Assembly (NCBI RefSeq): GCF_030269925.1
Contig: NC_085118.1
Span: 12,292,001-12,356,000, forward strand
Length of the DNA stretch: 64,000 bases
Source of the DNA: Bombyx mori
Taxonomy: Eukaryota; Arthropoda; Insecta; Lepidoptera; Bombycidae
Reading direction: 5' to 3'
The translations under genes were made by a program, and so were the position numbers. The notes below the pieces were generated by a model. The model worked only from the letters and a program-made list of their open reading frames with translations. It had not been told where the DNA came from and made no database searches. Shown in pieces: positions 1-11,936 of the stretch (positions within the stretch are counted from its first letter, which is position 1; each line of letters begins with the position of its first letter).

Positions 1-170
1 TCTACAACGTAAATGCGCCACCCACCTTGAGATATAAGTTCTAAGGTCTCAGTATAGTTACAACGGCTGCCCCACCCTTCAAACCGAAACGCATTACTGC
101 TTCACGGCAGAAATAGGCAGAGTGGTGGTACCGACCCGCGCGGACTCACAATAAGTCCTACCACCAGTAA
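1..170 (-). repeat. Bm1 SINE, partial, cut by window edge
   Basis: Reverse-complement Bm1 body: it contains the lepidopteran Bm1 core (the CCGTGAAGCAGTAATGCG-type segment and the GGTGGTAGGACC-type segment, both antisense). The 3' half continues beyond the left edge of the window. The tRNA-like head is absent on the right, so this is a 5'-truncated copy. Confidence 0.85.
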
Positions 171-582
171 TAAGAGATAATAAAAGATTTAAACATTAAA
201 TTAGTCCCGATAAACCATGATATTATATACTACTTATATTATATAACATGAGCTCAGAGATGTACTTCAATAAATAAATGTGTGGAACCACAAATAGCTG
301 TTCCAAAAAACTTTATTCAATCCACCCCTGTACAGTGATTTCACAACGCATACTGTACCTATTTGCTTTCATCATTAGGAACTGAATGTGTTCTACATCA
401 ATTACTCAACGTATGTACGTTGTATTTCGAAGCATTCTGGCTGTTTATATTGTTCATTCTGAAGGCAGATAATAGGTTCTTTTTTTTTAATGAGCCTTGA
501 AATTGGAAATTTGATTTCAACGGCATATAGCAATTATCGGTATAAGAACATAAAAAATTGAGTACGTCTCAAATTTTATCAG
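171..582. other. AT-rich intergenic, nothing recognised
   Basis: No coding potential, RNA gene or repeat was recognised here. The sequence is AT-rich with homopolymer runs. Confidence 0.5.
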
Positions 583-880
583 TTATTTATTTATTTATGT
601 ACGCACAAAAAAGAAGATATACTACAGAGTAATATGAAAATTATGTATCAAGGCACTGCTTATTTCTTTAAGAAATCTCTTCCAGCAGAACTGCGAGAGG
701 ATTATGAGAATAATAATTAAAAGTGATGAGTGAGCGTAGAACAGCTAAAATAACAAATACAACATGAGAATTATAGTAACGCACATACACATACTCGTAG
801 CAAATATTGTTAAACTTGAATACAAAATATTATAAGTAACACAGTATATACGAAGAGTATAGAATAATGTTCATTCGGTT
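583..880 (-). repeat. Non-LTR retroposon 3' end, copy 1 of a dispersed family
   Basis: On the - strand this ends with the tract ...GCAGTGCCTTTGTAC... followed by a (TAAA)n-like tail (TTTATTTATTTA on +). A second copy lies at 27699-27995 with strong similarity along its whole length (shared ATTTCTTTRAGAAATCTCTTC and AACAAATACAACATGAGAAT segments). The simple-repeat tail and 5' raggedness are what a 5'-truncated LINE or a LINE-mobilised SINE leaves. No ORF is retained. Confidence 0.65.
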
Positions 881-1081
881 CAGTTAGTGTTTTTTTCGTC
901 TGCGCGATTGGATTAAACGATTTTAACGGTTCAATCATGCATTTATCACTTTTATTTTATTATTTCCCAAATAATACTTCGAATACTAAGTAATTTTCGC
1001 GGCAACAAAGACCTAAGGATTTATTCGTTAAGATTAGAGTACTGTGTAATTTAATTAATAGAAATAATAAAATGGTAGTAA

Positions 1082-1408
1082 TCTATACATATAAATAAAA
1101 TTGGTGTGTCTGTTTGCAATATCGAAATAGCCGCTTTTTACTACATACACCAAAATAATATTTTTTACAATTTTTATCTGTCTGTCTGTTTGTTCCGGCT
1201 AATCTCTAGAACGGCTGGACTGATTTTGACGGGGCTTTCAGTGATAGGTAGCTGATGATATAAGGAGTAACTTAGGCTACTTTTTTTAGACTAGCTTTAC
1301 CTCGCGGCGTCACCCGCGGTACAACAATGACCGCGGGTAACATCGCGGGACTCGGTTATCAATAATAAAATTTAATGTTTCCGAAGCGAAGCGAGGGCGG
1401 GTCGCTAG
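1082..1408 (+). mobile_element. Short Helitron-like element (non-autonomous)
   Basis: Starts with TC (TCTATACATATAAATAAAAT) preceded by A and ends GGGTCGCTAG followed by T, matching Helitron insertion between A and T with a CTRR 3' end. The last ~40 bases (CGAAGCGAAGCGAGGGCGGG) are shared with the element at 2464-2678 and with the end at 61317-61320. It also has the LEPIDOPTERAN-type line 'ACGGCTGGACTGATTTTGA' found in such elements. No protein is encoded. Confidence 0.7.
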
Positions 1409-1783
1409 TCAATAATAAAATAAAAATATTTAAAGCGAAATTATAATTTTATTGGGTTTATTGGTCTATCCGAGTGTTATGAATAAATATTCAGTCTCAA
1501 TTGACGATTGGAAAAAAAGTCGGTATTTTAATCACTAAAACACTAAAGGAGTTTCAGTTATTTCTGCTGCAAAGTAGCCAGCGGTGGAAGAAGTAGCAGT
1601 CTGATATGAATGGCCATTCAACAATAAAAATTTTAAGAGTCATAAATACTAAGTTAGGTGACTGTATTTGCATACCAGATATTTGAATTCGACTGCCCAG
1701 AAATAGCAATAAAGGCTAAGGGCAGGATTTCAGACAATACTTCGATATAAATATCTATTCTAATCTAAATATCTAATATAATT

Positions 1784-2218
1784 GAAGTCGTCGTGGCCTA
1801 AAGGATAAGACGTCCGGTGCATTAGTGTTGAAGCGATGCACCGGTGTTCGAATCCGAGGCGGGTACCAATATTTCTAATGAAATACGTACTCAACAGATG
1901 TTCACGATTGACTTCCACGGTGAAGGAATAACATCGTGTAATAAAAATCAAGCCTGCAAAATTATAATTTGCCTAATTAATGGTGGTATGACCTCTTGTG
2001 AGTCCGCGCGGGTAGGTACCACCACCCTGCCTATTTCTGCCGTGAAGCAGTAATGCGTTTCGGTTTGAAAGGTAGGGCAGCCGTTGTAACTATACTTGAG
2101 ACCTTAAGAACTTATATCTCAAGATGGGTGGCGCATTTACGTTGTAGATGTCTATGGGCCCCAGTAACCACTTAACACCAGTTGGGCTGTGAGCTCGTCC
2201 ATCCACCTAAGCAAAAAT
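1784..2218 (+). repeat. Bm1 SINE, near full length
   Basis: A tRNA-related head opens the element (GTCGTGGCCTAAAGGATAAG, A-box like), followed by a B-box-like GGTGTTCGAATCC at about 1843-1855. The Bm1 body and the 3' CCATCTAAGCAA-like end follow. The B-box flank has lost a few bases relative to the copy at 46284 (CCGAGGCGGG against CCCGCAGGCGGG), so this copy is slightly decayed. Small ORFs across it are not genes. Confidence 0.9.
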
Positions 2219-2463
2219 AAAGGGATTATTACAAAACTAAGTTGCTTTAACGTGTTAAAATAAATTAAAGTGTCTCTTCATCAATGTATTGACACTGTTA
2301 TCAAACCATAAATCATTCAGTAATGAAGGCCTGAGAAATCGCTTAGTGGCCTAAGTACTGGAAATTATATAGTGTGCCAAGCGCTGACAAGATAGATTGT
2401 ACAAATAACAGACACTGTGATGTAAACTTGGAGCGATTTTTTTTAATCTACTGTTTTTCTATA

Positions 2464-2678
2464 TCTATACTAATATTATAAAGAGGAAAGATTTGTTTGT
2501 TTGTTTGTTTCGAATAGGCTCCGAAACTACTGGACCGATTTGAAAAATTCTTTTTCCATTAGAAGCCGACATTGTCCCTGATGAACATAGGCTACTTTTT
2601 TTAATTTTTTTTTAATTTTTTTTTTTTGTTTCATGTGTGTTTTAATGTTTCCGAAGCGAAGCGAGGGCGGGTCGCTAG
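2464..2678 (+). mobile_element. Complete 215-bp Helitron-like element
   Basis: Begins TCTATACTAATATTATAAAG after an A and ends TCGCTAG before a T. It carries the conserved CTACTGGACCGATTTGAAAA line and shares its 3' terminal ~40 bases with 1082-1408. Both diagnostic ends are present, so this looks like a whole non-autonomous copy. It has internal poly-T runs and no coding capacity. Confidence 0.75.
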
Positions 2679-2914
2679 TCTGTAACTAATATAAGACCAG
2701 ATGATGTCCGAGCTTTGCCCGGTATTTTTTTTTTATAATTTTAGAAATTATAGTTAAATACGAATTACATATTGATAAAATGATGAAATATTCCAAGATC
2801 GTTTAGGCATTGTTAAGTGAAAACGTGAGTTAAAAAGACAAATAATATAAGTAAACAATTAATTTTCTTGGTCTAACCTTAAACCAAACACTCATTGGCT
2901 TCGGGTTGCTTAAC

Positions 2915-3205
2915 AACGCCATCTGCTGAAGTAGCTTTAGTGTTATTGTGTCTTTAAAGCAGTTAGTTGCTCTCAATTAAGAAAAATAGTATTATTATTC
3001 GCCAATAGATGTCGGAAAGAGTCATAAAGTTGATTATCGGTAAAGTTGATTATTGAAAACACGAATAAAACAACATTTTCTGAAAATAAATCGTAACTAG
3101 ATCGATTTATCGCCCCCAAAATCCCCTGTATACTAAATTTTATAAAAATCGTTGGAGCCGTTTCCGAGATTCAGATTATATATCAAGAATTGCTCGTTTA
3201 AAGGT
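2915..3205 (+). repeat. Dispersed repeat family R1, copy 1
   Basis: The segment from AACGCCATCTG through TCGATTTATCGCCCCC to TTGCTCGTTTAAA is repeated in reverse complement at 22994-23275. It also carries an ATTTTATAAAAATCGTTGGAGCCG line like the one in Helitron-like elements. Its class is unassigned; no protein is coded. Confidence 0.65.
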
Positions 3206-4194
3206 ATAAGATAAGATATAACGTGTTTTGACAATCAACAGTTATATTCTGTTAAACAAACAAAAAGTTTAATGGTTTCAATACGTAACCTGAAGAGCTC
3301 CTGATCGTAGGTAGTTCGAGGCATTCATAAATTATATTTAAATCTACTATAACGGATTAAGCTCGCTTTTGTCATTAAATTTTGTTATTTAGTTTGTTTT
3401 TCATTAAATTATTTCCGACGGTGTACTTTACAATTTTTGTGGTCACAGCCGTGAGAATTTAAATGTAGATTCTATTATGTCTACAAATCACAAAAAAACC
3501 GAAGATAATACCATTCATATATATATATTCACCTTAGCCACGAGATGCATGCACACATACGTACATATCATAAATATAAATTCACAAAATGAGTACGGTT
3601 TCACTTCGGAGAAGAACACCGAATTATTTATAACTCATTCCCGAAGCACAATGCAAACGAAGGTTCAATTTCAAAATGCTTATAAAGAAAATAAGGGCAT
3701 GTCTTCAATTAACTTTCCTATTACGTTCATAATTTCGGGGTCCAAAAACGGAACGTTAATTTTTAATAAGTCAACTGATAACAGAGTAAATAATACCTTC
3801 TCTCATAATTCTGCGGTTACGTGAGCAACAAAAACATTTAATTAAAACGTTATAATAAGAAAGTGTGAGTGAGAAAGGTTTTCACACAATTTCTAAAGTA
3901 ACGAACTAATTTTGATGAATTATTTTAAATGAAATTTGAACCAAAATTATCATTTGTTTAATGGTCTAGTAGATTTATAAATTGACCCGGTGCTTAGTGT
4001 TTGTCAGAGCCCATGAATATCACAACGTGAATACGGACCACGGACCACGGACTCTGAGATACTAGATTTGGAATCAACTTTACCGTATAACGAATGTCTC
4101 ATGTTCTAAGTCGGCACTCGATGCTGCCACAGAAACGGGCAAGATGGTATTATCTATCTACTCGTATATGTGGGCGCATAATACCCCATTCCAA
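3206..4194. other. AT-rich intergenic, nothing recognised
   Basis: A 115-codon open frame at 3477-3824 is the longest here, but its composition is that of random AT-rich sequence and it shows no motif. A (TA)n run begins at about 4201, inside the next element. Confidence 0.4.
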
Positions 4195-4197
4195 TCT

Positions 4198-4233
<36 letters not shown>

Positions 4234-4475
4234 TAATTGCTGTTCGTTAGTCTCGCTAAAACTCGAGAACGGCTGGACCGATTTGACTAATTTTGGTCTT
4301 GGATTATTTGTGGAAGTCCAGAGAAGGTTTAAAAGGTAAATAAATATGAAAATGCTTGGAATTAAATAAAAATAACAATTTTGTTTCCTTTTGTTTGTTT
4401 TAAGTTTATTTTATACAAAAGTTTAGGTCTTTTCTTTATCGATTGAGGCACTACGAAGTCTGCCGGGTCAGCTAG
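4195..4475 (+). mobile_element. Helitron-like element, family 2, + copy
   Basis: 5' TC (TCTATCGATATATATA) lies after an A; 3' end is CTGCCGGGTCAGCTAG before a T. The interior has TTGCTGTTCGTTAGTCTCGC and AGAACGGCTGGACCGATTTG. Three more members lie in reverse orientation at 5378, 10601 and 10726. The (TA)n stretch near the 5' end is an expanded part of the family's own AT terminus. Confidence 0.75.
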
Positions 4476-5377
4476 TAATAATATACAGCAGAGTTATTTT
4501 ATCATCTGTTTCCAACGATCATCTGCTACTTTCGAATAGAGGTTTTCTCAAATGGTCGCGAAAATTATAGTCATTATTTTCATAAACATCCTAGGGTAGT
4601 AAAAATGAAATCGGTATCTGTAAAATATAATCGAAAAACTATTACTTCTTACTACTTTTTTTACATACGTTATGGAATTATTGTAAACTTATTACCATTC
4701 AAAAGTATTCAGAATCAAATAAAAATCAAGCACCGAATATAAAATCTTTTTTTTTCTTAGGCCACTTATTGTGGTTGCAAATAGGTTCTCGTCGAAACAA
4801 TACGCATTATGGTCTCATGCCTCTTTATGGCTGCCCCAGCGGACTTGGGGTTAAATTATTCGAAGGACCCTTGTCAATGGTTCCGCGGATAAACTCTCTG
4901 GTTCTTCGACGAAGTGAGTGGCTTAATTAAAACGCTAAAAAGTTTTGCAAATAGCACAAAATGTTTGTCAAGAGCCATATTTTAAACTGGATTGAATAGA
5001 ATAAAGTTCCGTTTCGTGGTGTATTTATTTCGGTTGCATGTATTTTTTATATGTATTTTTATTGTGCGAATAGTGAACGTATCAACGATATGCCTGTATA
5101 TTTATTTTCTTTAAACGCAAAAACTTTTTTATTTTAAGCAAACGTGTAGCTTTGCGACGTTAAATAAGTCGGTCTAGAACGTTGTCCGATGCCGATGGTG
5201 GATGGTATTATTATTATAATATACGGGATAATACAATTTACGTATTTTTACCGCGTATCATTTATGAACTTGAAACGTGATAGTGATGCTACAATATAAT
5301 TGATGGCCTCATATCTCAAGGTGAGCGTTGGATGTTGTGACATTATTCGGCTCTGGTAGCGCTTAAAATATTTTAAA
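4476..5377. other. AT-rich intergenic, nothing recognised
   Basis: Short lines resembling decayed repeats occur (for example around 4750-4920), but none is assignable. No plausible gene. Confidence 0.4.
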
Positions 5378-5662
5378 CTAGCTGACCCGGCAGACTTCGT
5401 AGTACCTCAATCGATAAATAAAAGACCTAAACTTTTGTATAAAATAAACCTAAAACAAACAAAAGTAATCCGTCCGACGGGGGACACATCAAAGGAAAAA
5501 CAAAATTGTTATATTAAATTTCGAACATTTTCATATTTATCTACCTTTTAAACCTTCTCTGGACTTCCAAAATTAATTCAAGACAAAAATTAGCCAAATC
5601 GGTCCAGCCTTTCTCGAGTTTTAGCGAGAATAACGAACAGCAATTTATTTTTATATATTTTA
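5378..5662 (-). mobile_element. Helitron-like element, family 2, - copy
   Basis: CTAG at 5378-5381 is the 3' terminus on the - strand, followed inward by the GCTGACCCGGCAGACTTCGT line; the 5' end fades into TATATAAAAATAAATTGCTG on the - strand. Same family as 4195-4475 and 10726-11019, with an extra CCGTCCGACGGGGGACAC segment also present at 10726. Confidence 0.75.
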
Positions 5663-8600
5663 AATAATATGCCACAAAGAAAAGAAAATATTTGTTGACA
5701 AAGCCATTTATAGACAAACAAAAAACACAAAAGCTTTCATTTAATTTCGAACCTATAAATTACGAACATTCAGTACACCCAATGAATGTAAGTGAGACCC
5801 CGATTAAAGGCACTCAAATCGAGGCCCATGTGCAAAGTGTATCGATGTCAATACGAACGGTACTTATATTGAACATAAAACAGATGTCCGCCGCTTCAAA
5901 ACGGGCAGTGTCCATTTTTTGTACATTTTACAAAACGGCTCTTGCGCGATCCTTGTGAAATTAGGTCACAGTTGTATTTCTTGCGTTTGTATCGTTCGCA
6001 CCGAAGAAAAAGGAAGACGTGACAGTTTTAAATATAATAACATTATTTGAAAACCATTTCTGATAAAGACAAATTTAATGGTTACATCTTTATTTAAAAT
6101 TAGGGTAACATAAAATGGGTTAGAAGATAAAATATATTAAGGTCACGATTTTATAAGGTTAACTTAGAATTAAATGAATGTTTCTACATTTTGTTGAAAC
6201 AAATAGCAGAAAAAGCTAACAAAAGCAGGATAACGGTAGCTCATGCGAACTCTTAACGAATCCCTATATGGGTACTAGAGAGAAAAATGAGGAAGAAGTA
6301 GCTCTGATTAGTTATCTGAGAAGATAAAATCCTCTGACCACAGGTAAATCCTCAAGTACATGTATTAGAAAATGCAAATTAATGTTTGTCTAATAAGCTT
6401 GATATTTAAAAAAAAAACAAGTAAATTCTCAAGTAGTAAAGTTTATTATAAGTTGCGCGGACAAAAAGTTACTTTCCTTAGTTCACGAGTTTCGTAATTG
6501 TAACATTTATTTGAGTTCGCGTTTCAGTTACGTCGCTATTTTTATGTTAAAATGTCGACAATATTGTAAGGATATTGTGGAATGCATTCTAGTGTGATGC
6601 TGAACTTATCCTGTTTGTTTTTTTTCGAGATTAACTTGGACTTAGTCGGATCAACGTATGGAGTTCTGGCCTCTTGATCATATTTAGTATAAAATCACCA
6701 AATCTCATTCGTACCTACTGGTTTTTCTTACAATTCCCTCGATATTAGTTTTTTTTTTAAATTGCATGATTTTAAGAATTGACTAACATATAAGGATTTA
6801 CACCACACTTAATTTTACTATCCACTACTTGTGTCACGACAATTTGTTGTTGTTGTTGTAGTTCTAGGGTTGCCCGCTGGTACATAGGGCCCTCACAAGT
6901 TGTATCCACTTGACCCTGTCTTGCGCTTGCTCATTGAGATCACTCCAGATCTGTATTTATTTAGCCTGTATTTACTTATGTAGATATGTAATTTTTAGTA
7001 ATAATAAATTATTACTAAAAGAAAATGTGAAACAAAAATAATTTTCATAAAATGTCTTTTCGTGAAACTTTTAGAAGTCTTCATTTTAAATATTTTTCTG
7101 GTTATGAAATTGCGTAACGCGCCGTTACGTTTCATATTTTAATTCAAGAAAAACACAGAGCAACCTAAGTAAATACTATTTTCCGGCGTTCGCCCTATAA
7201 ATGGCCAACGGAAATCGTCCATTGAATACAACAGCGTGGAAAGTGGCTTATAATTTTTCCGTTGCTTTTACTTGTGCCGAGCATATTTTTTGGAGAATAT
7301 TACTTTTTAGTTCTGAGCGGAAAAGCTCGGTCTTGCGGTACAAGCTTTCTGAATAGGAATTTCTGTTAGAATTCAAGCTTAACCGTTGAATATATTCACG
7401 TGAACCATCTAAACACCGTTCAAGTTGGATAATGGCCAATGCTGTGCGTATGAAAAGAACTTGCATTTCTACGTTAAAGAACCAACCGTATGCAGTTAGC
7501 AGAGAATGAGAGTCTTAAGTTATACGTTAGAATCACATAGCAAACAGATCACTGACGCAAGTATTAGACAGAAAATTAAAACGCCTAGTCCTACAAATCT
7601 AGCAGAAAAGCACATATTTTTCTAAGGAAACAACTACTTACACGCATTCACAAATGATTTCCAAGATGAAGGAAAAATACTTTAATAAAACTCAAAACCG
7701 CCAAACCAATAAATTTGCGTAATTACTGGTGGCAAGGCAAATTATTGGCCGCCGCGGGTAGATACCACTATTCAGCCTATTTCTGCTGCGAAACAGTAAT
7801 GTTTTCCGGTTTGTGGGATGGAGTAGGCGTTTTACCATACAAATAGACTTCGACGTTATATTTTAAAACGGATTATATCATAAAATTGATGGATTCAATT
7901 TTATTTAATGCTTATTACTTCTTTTAAGAGAATTCAATTAAAAGTCTGTTCTTAAACAGTTTTTTTCAATGGACAATTTTCTTTTTAATTTACGCCCCCT
8001 TTTTTACTACATACGTTCAGCTAATGCGTCATAGTTACGCGGTCGTTTGTTTGTCAATTTATAACGGGTTAGTTCTTCATTATGAAAACCGAATACAGAA
8101 GAAATACTTCCCAAAACTTCATTAAGAAGTTGTTAATTATTGAATGGTGTCTTGGTCACTCGGAGTCCAAAAATTAGTCAGATTAAGGTAACCTCGAGGA
8201 CTTTAGTCAGGTTATGTTAAACTTTGCAATGGGCCATCATAAATGACCATGTATACAATATTGTACGTTTGTGGTGCTAACCATTGTGAGGGGTACCCTA
8301 GTCAGCACCCAACTTTGACCCAGCCAACATTTCATGCTAAAACTGCATTTAAGTTTTTATGCTTTGAAGTTTTTAAGTTTTCTCATAACAAATAGCGTAC
8401 ACAAACTTTACTGACTGTATTATTGATCGTCGAAGACTTCCATTATGTGGAGCGAGTAGCAATACGACTATCCAAAAAAAAAACAGTCGGAAAATCTATA
8501 AACTCATTCAGAGATTCGTTACGCAGCGTCCATATGCTTACAACTTCAAAATACTTAGTCCGGCCATAAATACTGTTACAATTAAAAATAAACAAAATAT

Positions 8601-9594
8601 TACATTTGAATTTGGATTCTGTCATTTTTATATGATTGCTCATTGAGTTTTCTCAGTTTGGCACCAATACATTGTACAATATTTTGCGATATTAAAATGG
8701 AGTGGGGTGATAAAGAGAACCGAATCGCTTGAGTGAAAAATTTTCCCAGGGAAAGAGTGCGTGCTTATATTAATAACTGGCCTCAACGTTTAAAGGACTG
8801 TATTGCAGCCAATGGAGACCACTTCGAATAAGCTTTTTATACTTTAAACTGTTTTATATTTATGTATTAAACTAATACTCTGTAAAAGTAATAAATGTTA
8901 TTTGCCATAGATTTTTTTGTTTTCCTTTGTAACAGTATTTATGGCCAGAATAAGTATATATTACCAACTATGATATATTTCCAATGCATCTTGGAAATCA
9001 TATCGAATCAACGTGAGGTATCTTTCCGATCTCACGGTTGGCAAATGCTCAAACAATACTGACTTTTCTACCAACGGGCGTTGCATTTTAACTGCTTGCT
9101 GAAGTAAACATTATTAATAAATACCGAACAATATTAACCTATGCGTGATTTGATTCAGGCTATTAACTATCTTCCCGCACACACATAGTTTCGACCGGTC
9201 ACTCAATTACCGGCAAATACGTTGATGGCTCTATAATTCGAACGTTCCATAGTAAATTGAAGCATAATACACGCCAGCGATTTAACCGTCTCAGAGAATA
9301 AGTATCGTGTTTCCGTAGACGGCTGTCAATTCATTAACTACACATTAGCTGTTGCAGACGATATGAATTACGGTCGGTCATTTAACTGACATTTCGATAA
9401 GGCCAAAGACGTAAGTTTGTAGGCCCTTATGCCCCTGGAAAATGAGTCAAACTTGCATTAATTTAATTATAATGAACAATGCTCTGTTTTGAAATGTATG
9501 AGATAAGTGAGGCTAGTCTAGTGTTGAGAGATATTATTTTGATCTCCCAACTAACTGGCTTTTAAAAATAACTAAGTACAAAAAATTACATAAT
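5663..9594. other. Long gene-free stretch with faint TE relics
   Basis: No exon or gene is supported. About 6848-6960 resembles the antisense 3' end of a non-LTR element (GTTGTTGTTGTTG simple repeat followed by CCCGCTGGTACATAGGGCC). 7727-7866 is a Bm1 relic, listed separately. The 88-codon frame at 5692-5958 has no recognisable motif. The remainder is AT-rich and anonymous. Confidence 0.4.
7727..7866 (+). repeat. Diverged Bm1 relic
   Basis: TGCGTAATTACTGGTGG and the CCTATTTCTGCTGCGAAACAG line align with the Bm1 body with many substitutions. An old fragment. Confidence 0.55.
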
Positions 9595-9960
9595 TCGAAA
9601 ATGTGTGTGTCCTCTGAGGAAATGTTTGAGATGATACCATCATCTCGTTTTTATCATCGCACCGCCCGCCATTGGAGTAGAGTTCACCCATACTACCTGG
9701 AGCCACTGCGGTCATCCACAGTGCGTTTCCAGAGATCTTTTTTGCCACGTACCATCCGGCTTTGGAATGAGCTCCCCTCCACGGTGTTTCCCGCGTGCTA
9801 TGACATGTCCTGCTTCAAACGAGGCCTATGGAGAGTACTAAGCGGTAGGCAGCGGCTTGGCTCTGCCCCTGGCATTGCTGACGTCCATGAACGACGGTAA
9901 CCACTCACCATGAGGTGGTTCGTGTGCTCGTCTGCCTAAAGGGCAATTTAAAAAAAAATC
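9595..9960 (+). pseudogene. Non-LTR retrotransposon: ORF2 C-terminus and 3' UTR
   Basis: A 99-codon open frame (9601-9900) carries the C-terminal signature of LINE reverse transcriptases, RSFLPRTIRLWNELP. The UTR segment GCAGCGGCTTGGCTCTGCCC begins inside the end of this frame, and the UTR then runs on (CGACGGTAACCACTCACCAT) to an A-rich tail at about 9948. Reverse transcriptase core motifs are missing, so this is a heavily 5'-truncated insertion. Fragments of the same 3' UTR recur at 23613-23715, 37078-37153 (antisense) and 45138-45245. It is a transposon remnant, not a host gene. Confidence 0.75.
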
Positions 9961-10018
9961 TCAATCGATAGGTAAATTGAAACATAATTATTCAAGTAAT
10001 TAATTGGAATGTCGACAG

Positions 10019-10200
10019 AGTTTTTTTATTGCTTATATGAGTGAACGAGTTCACGGCCCACCTGGTGTTTAATGGTTGCGGAGTCCATAGACATCAATGT
10101 ATCACACAATGTAAATACCGCCACTTACCAGAGCTCCAAATTTCAGTTTTCTAGTAAAACGGCTGCCGACCCTTCGAACCGGAAGGTAGTAATGCTTATG
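10019..10200 (-). repeat. Diverged Bm1-like SINE relic
   Basis: Poly-T then ATTGCTTATATGAGTGAACG and CACGGCCCACCTGGTGTT match the antisense Bm1 3' end; GGCTGCCGACCCTTCGAACC matches the body. The middle is scrambled or deleted. Confidence 0.65.
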
Positions 10201-10600
10201 CTTAATTAAATAAGCCTACTCGAGCGAGTTTACAAGATGCCCCACCATTGTATGCATCACAAAACTTTAAGTTGTTATTAAGTATGGTGTCGTTAGAGAT
10301 TTTTATCCAGCTAATAAATTGACAACATTAAACCGCATTAATCATGTTAGTTCTTCTGGCGCAACGGCATGAATGGTAATTGAGGTTGAATCGCCTGCTC
10401 TCGTTTGCCAACGATACCTAAACGTCAGTAAGGTTTTAAATTGAATACGTTTCTGAGAACCGGCTTACGTTCGGCAACCCTATCTCGAATCGCGTGACTC
10501 GTGTGCTGAAGAGCCAAGCTCGTGATTGGCGCGATTTGCACCATACTAACATATGAGCGAATGAAACTATTTAAGAAAGAATTAAAATGTAAAATATTAA

Positions 10601-10725
10601 AGAGACTAAACCTTCTCTGGACTTCCACAAATTGTTTAAGACCAAAATCAACCAAATCGGTCCAGCGGCTCTCGAGTTTTAGCGAGACTAACGAACAGCA
10701 ATTCAGTTTTATATATAAGTAGAGA
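10601..10725 (-). mobile_element. Helitron-like family 2, 5' part only
   Basis: Contains the family line AAATCGGTCCAGCGGCTCTC and, on the - strand, a TC-start terminus (TCTCTACTTATATATAAAAC) ending at 10725. The 3' half with CTAG is missing. It abuts the complete copy at 10726 with no spacer. Confidence 0.65.
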
Positions 10726-11019
10726 CTAGCTGACCCGGCAGACTTCGTAGTGCCTCAATCGATAAATAAAAGACCTAAACTTTTGTATAAAATAAACTTA
10801 AAACAAACAAAAGAAATCCGTCCGACGGGGGACACATCAAAGGAAAAACAAAATTGTTATTTTTATTTAATTCCGAACATTTTTCGTATTTATCTACCTT
10901 TTAAACCTTCTCTGGACTTCCACAAATAATTCAAGACCAAAATTAGCCAAATCGGTCCAGCCATTCTCGAGTTTTAGCGAGACTAACGAACAGCAATTCA
11001 TTTTTATATATAAAGAAGA
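10726..11019 (-). mobile_element. Helitron-like family 2, complete - copy
   Basis: On the - strand it starts TCTTCTTTATATATAAAAAT (after an A) and ends GTCAGCTAG (before a T). It is the best-preserved member of the family in this window, and lies directly against the older fragment at 10601-10725. Confidence 0.8.
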
Positions 11020-11683
11020 TTACACTTTTAGAGGAACAGAACTCGTCTAAAACAGTTGATTAATTATGAAGAGTTAACGAACGGTTACGAAGAAGTAAGT
11101 CTCGATAATCATAATAACCTAGTGGCAAAAGTATTATCATTTTCTCGTACTTAATGTCCGTGCTTCGTAGATTCGGCTACTTTTTAGTTATCTAGAATTT
11201 TCTTTTGTAACATAAAAGATAGATATTGAATTTTACAACTGATTATTTTATATTGGAGCACTTTCAGTGGGGGAAGGCAGAACTCTAGTCATAATATTTG
11301 AAAATACTCGTATTTGTTTACCATATTTAAAAGTTGTGTAGTTCAGCGAAGAAGTCGAAATAAATTATGCAAGCACTTCGTTGCAACTTGGCTTGTGCAG
11401 TGTGCGCTGGTTTCTGTATTATATGCAGAAGTGTCCATAAAGAAATCCATATAAAAGTAAATCTAGACGAGCATAATTTAGAAGTTGATATCTGACTGAA
11501 TAACTATCTATCTATCGTAAATCGCTATCGTAAAAATAATTCAACTTATGAAACGAATTCTAAATCCAGACCAAGAATTTTGAGTTTTTCATATAATAAC
11601 TGTGTCTATCGATTCTCTCCATTTGTCATTATCAATGTAGATCCTTCGACAAATAGGCCTTTAAAATTCAATCATGCTTAAAA
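11020..11683. other. AT-rich intergenic, nothing recognised
   Basis: No ORF, RNA gene or assignable repeat. Confidence 0.4.
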
Positions 11684-11936
11684 TTTTACTGGTGGTAGGA
11701 CCTCTTGTGAGTCCGCACGGGTAGGTACCACCACCCTGCCTATTTCTGCCGTGAAGCAGTAATGCGTTTCGGTTTGAAGGGTAGGGCAGCCATTCCAACT
11801 ATACTTGAGACCTTAGAACTTATATCTCAAGGTGGGTGGCGCATTTATGTTGTAGATGTCTATGGGCTCCAGTAACCAATTAACATCAGGTGGGCTGTGA
11901 GCTCGTCCACCCATGTAAGCAACAACAAAAAAAAAA
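11684..11936 (+). repeat. Bm1 SINE, 5'-truncated
   Basis: Starts at the ACTGGTGGTAGGACCTC junction and runs to an A-rich tail at 11929-11936. The tRNA-like head is missing; the body is well preserved. Confidence 0.88.

Noticed and set aside
1843..1870. tRNA gene candidate (B-box) at Bm1 heads here and at 46342
   Set aside because: The tRNA-like head belongs to the Bm1 SINE; it lacks a complete cloverleaf.
3477..3824. 115-codon open frame
   Set aside because: No domain, low-information AT-driven composition, no splice or promoter context.
5692..5958. 88-codon open frame next to a Helitron-like element
   Set aside because: No recognisable motif; starts at a non-ATG codon and shows no coding bias.
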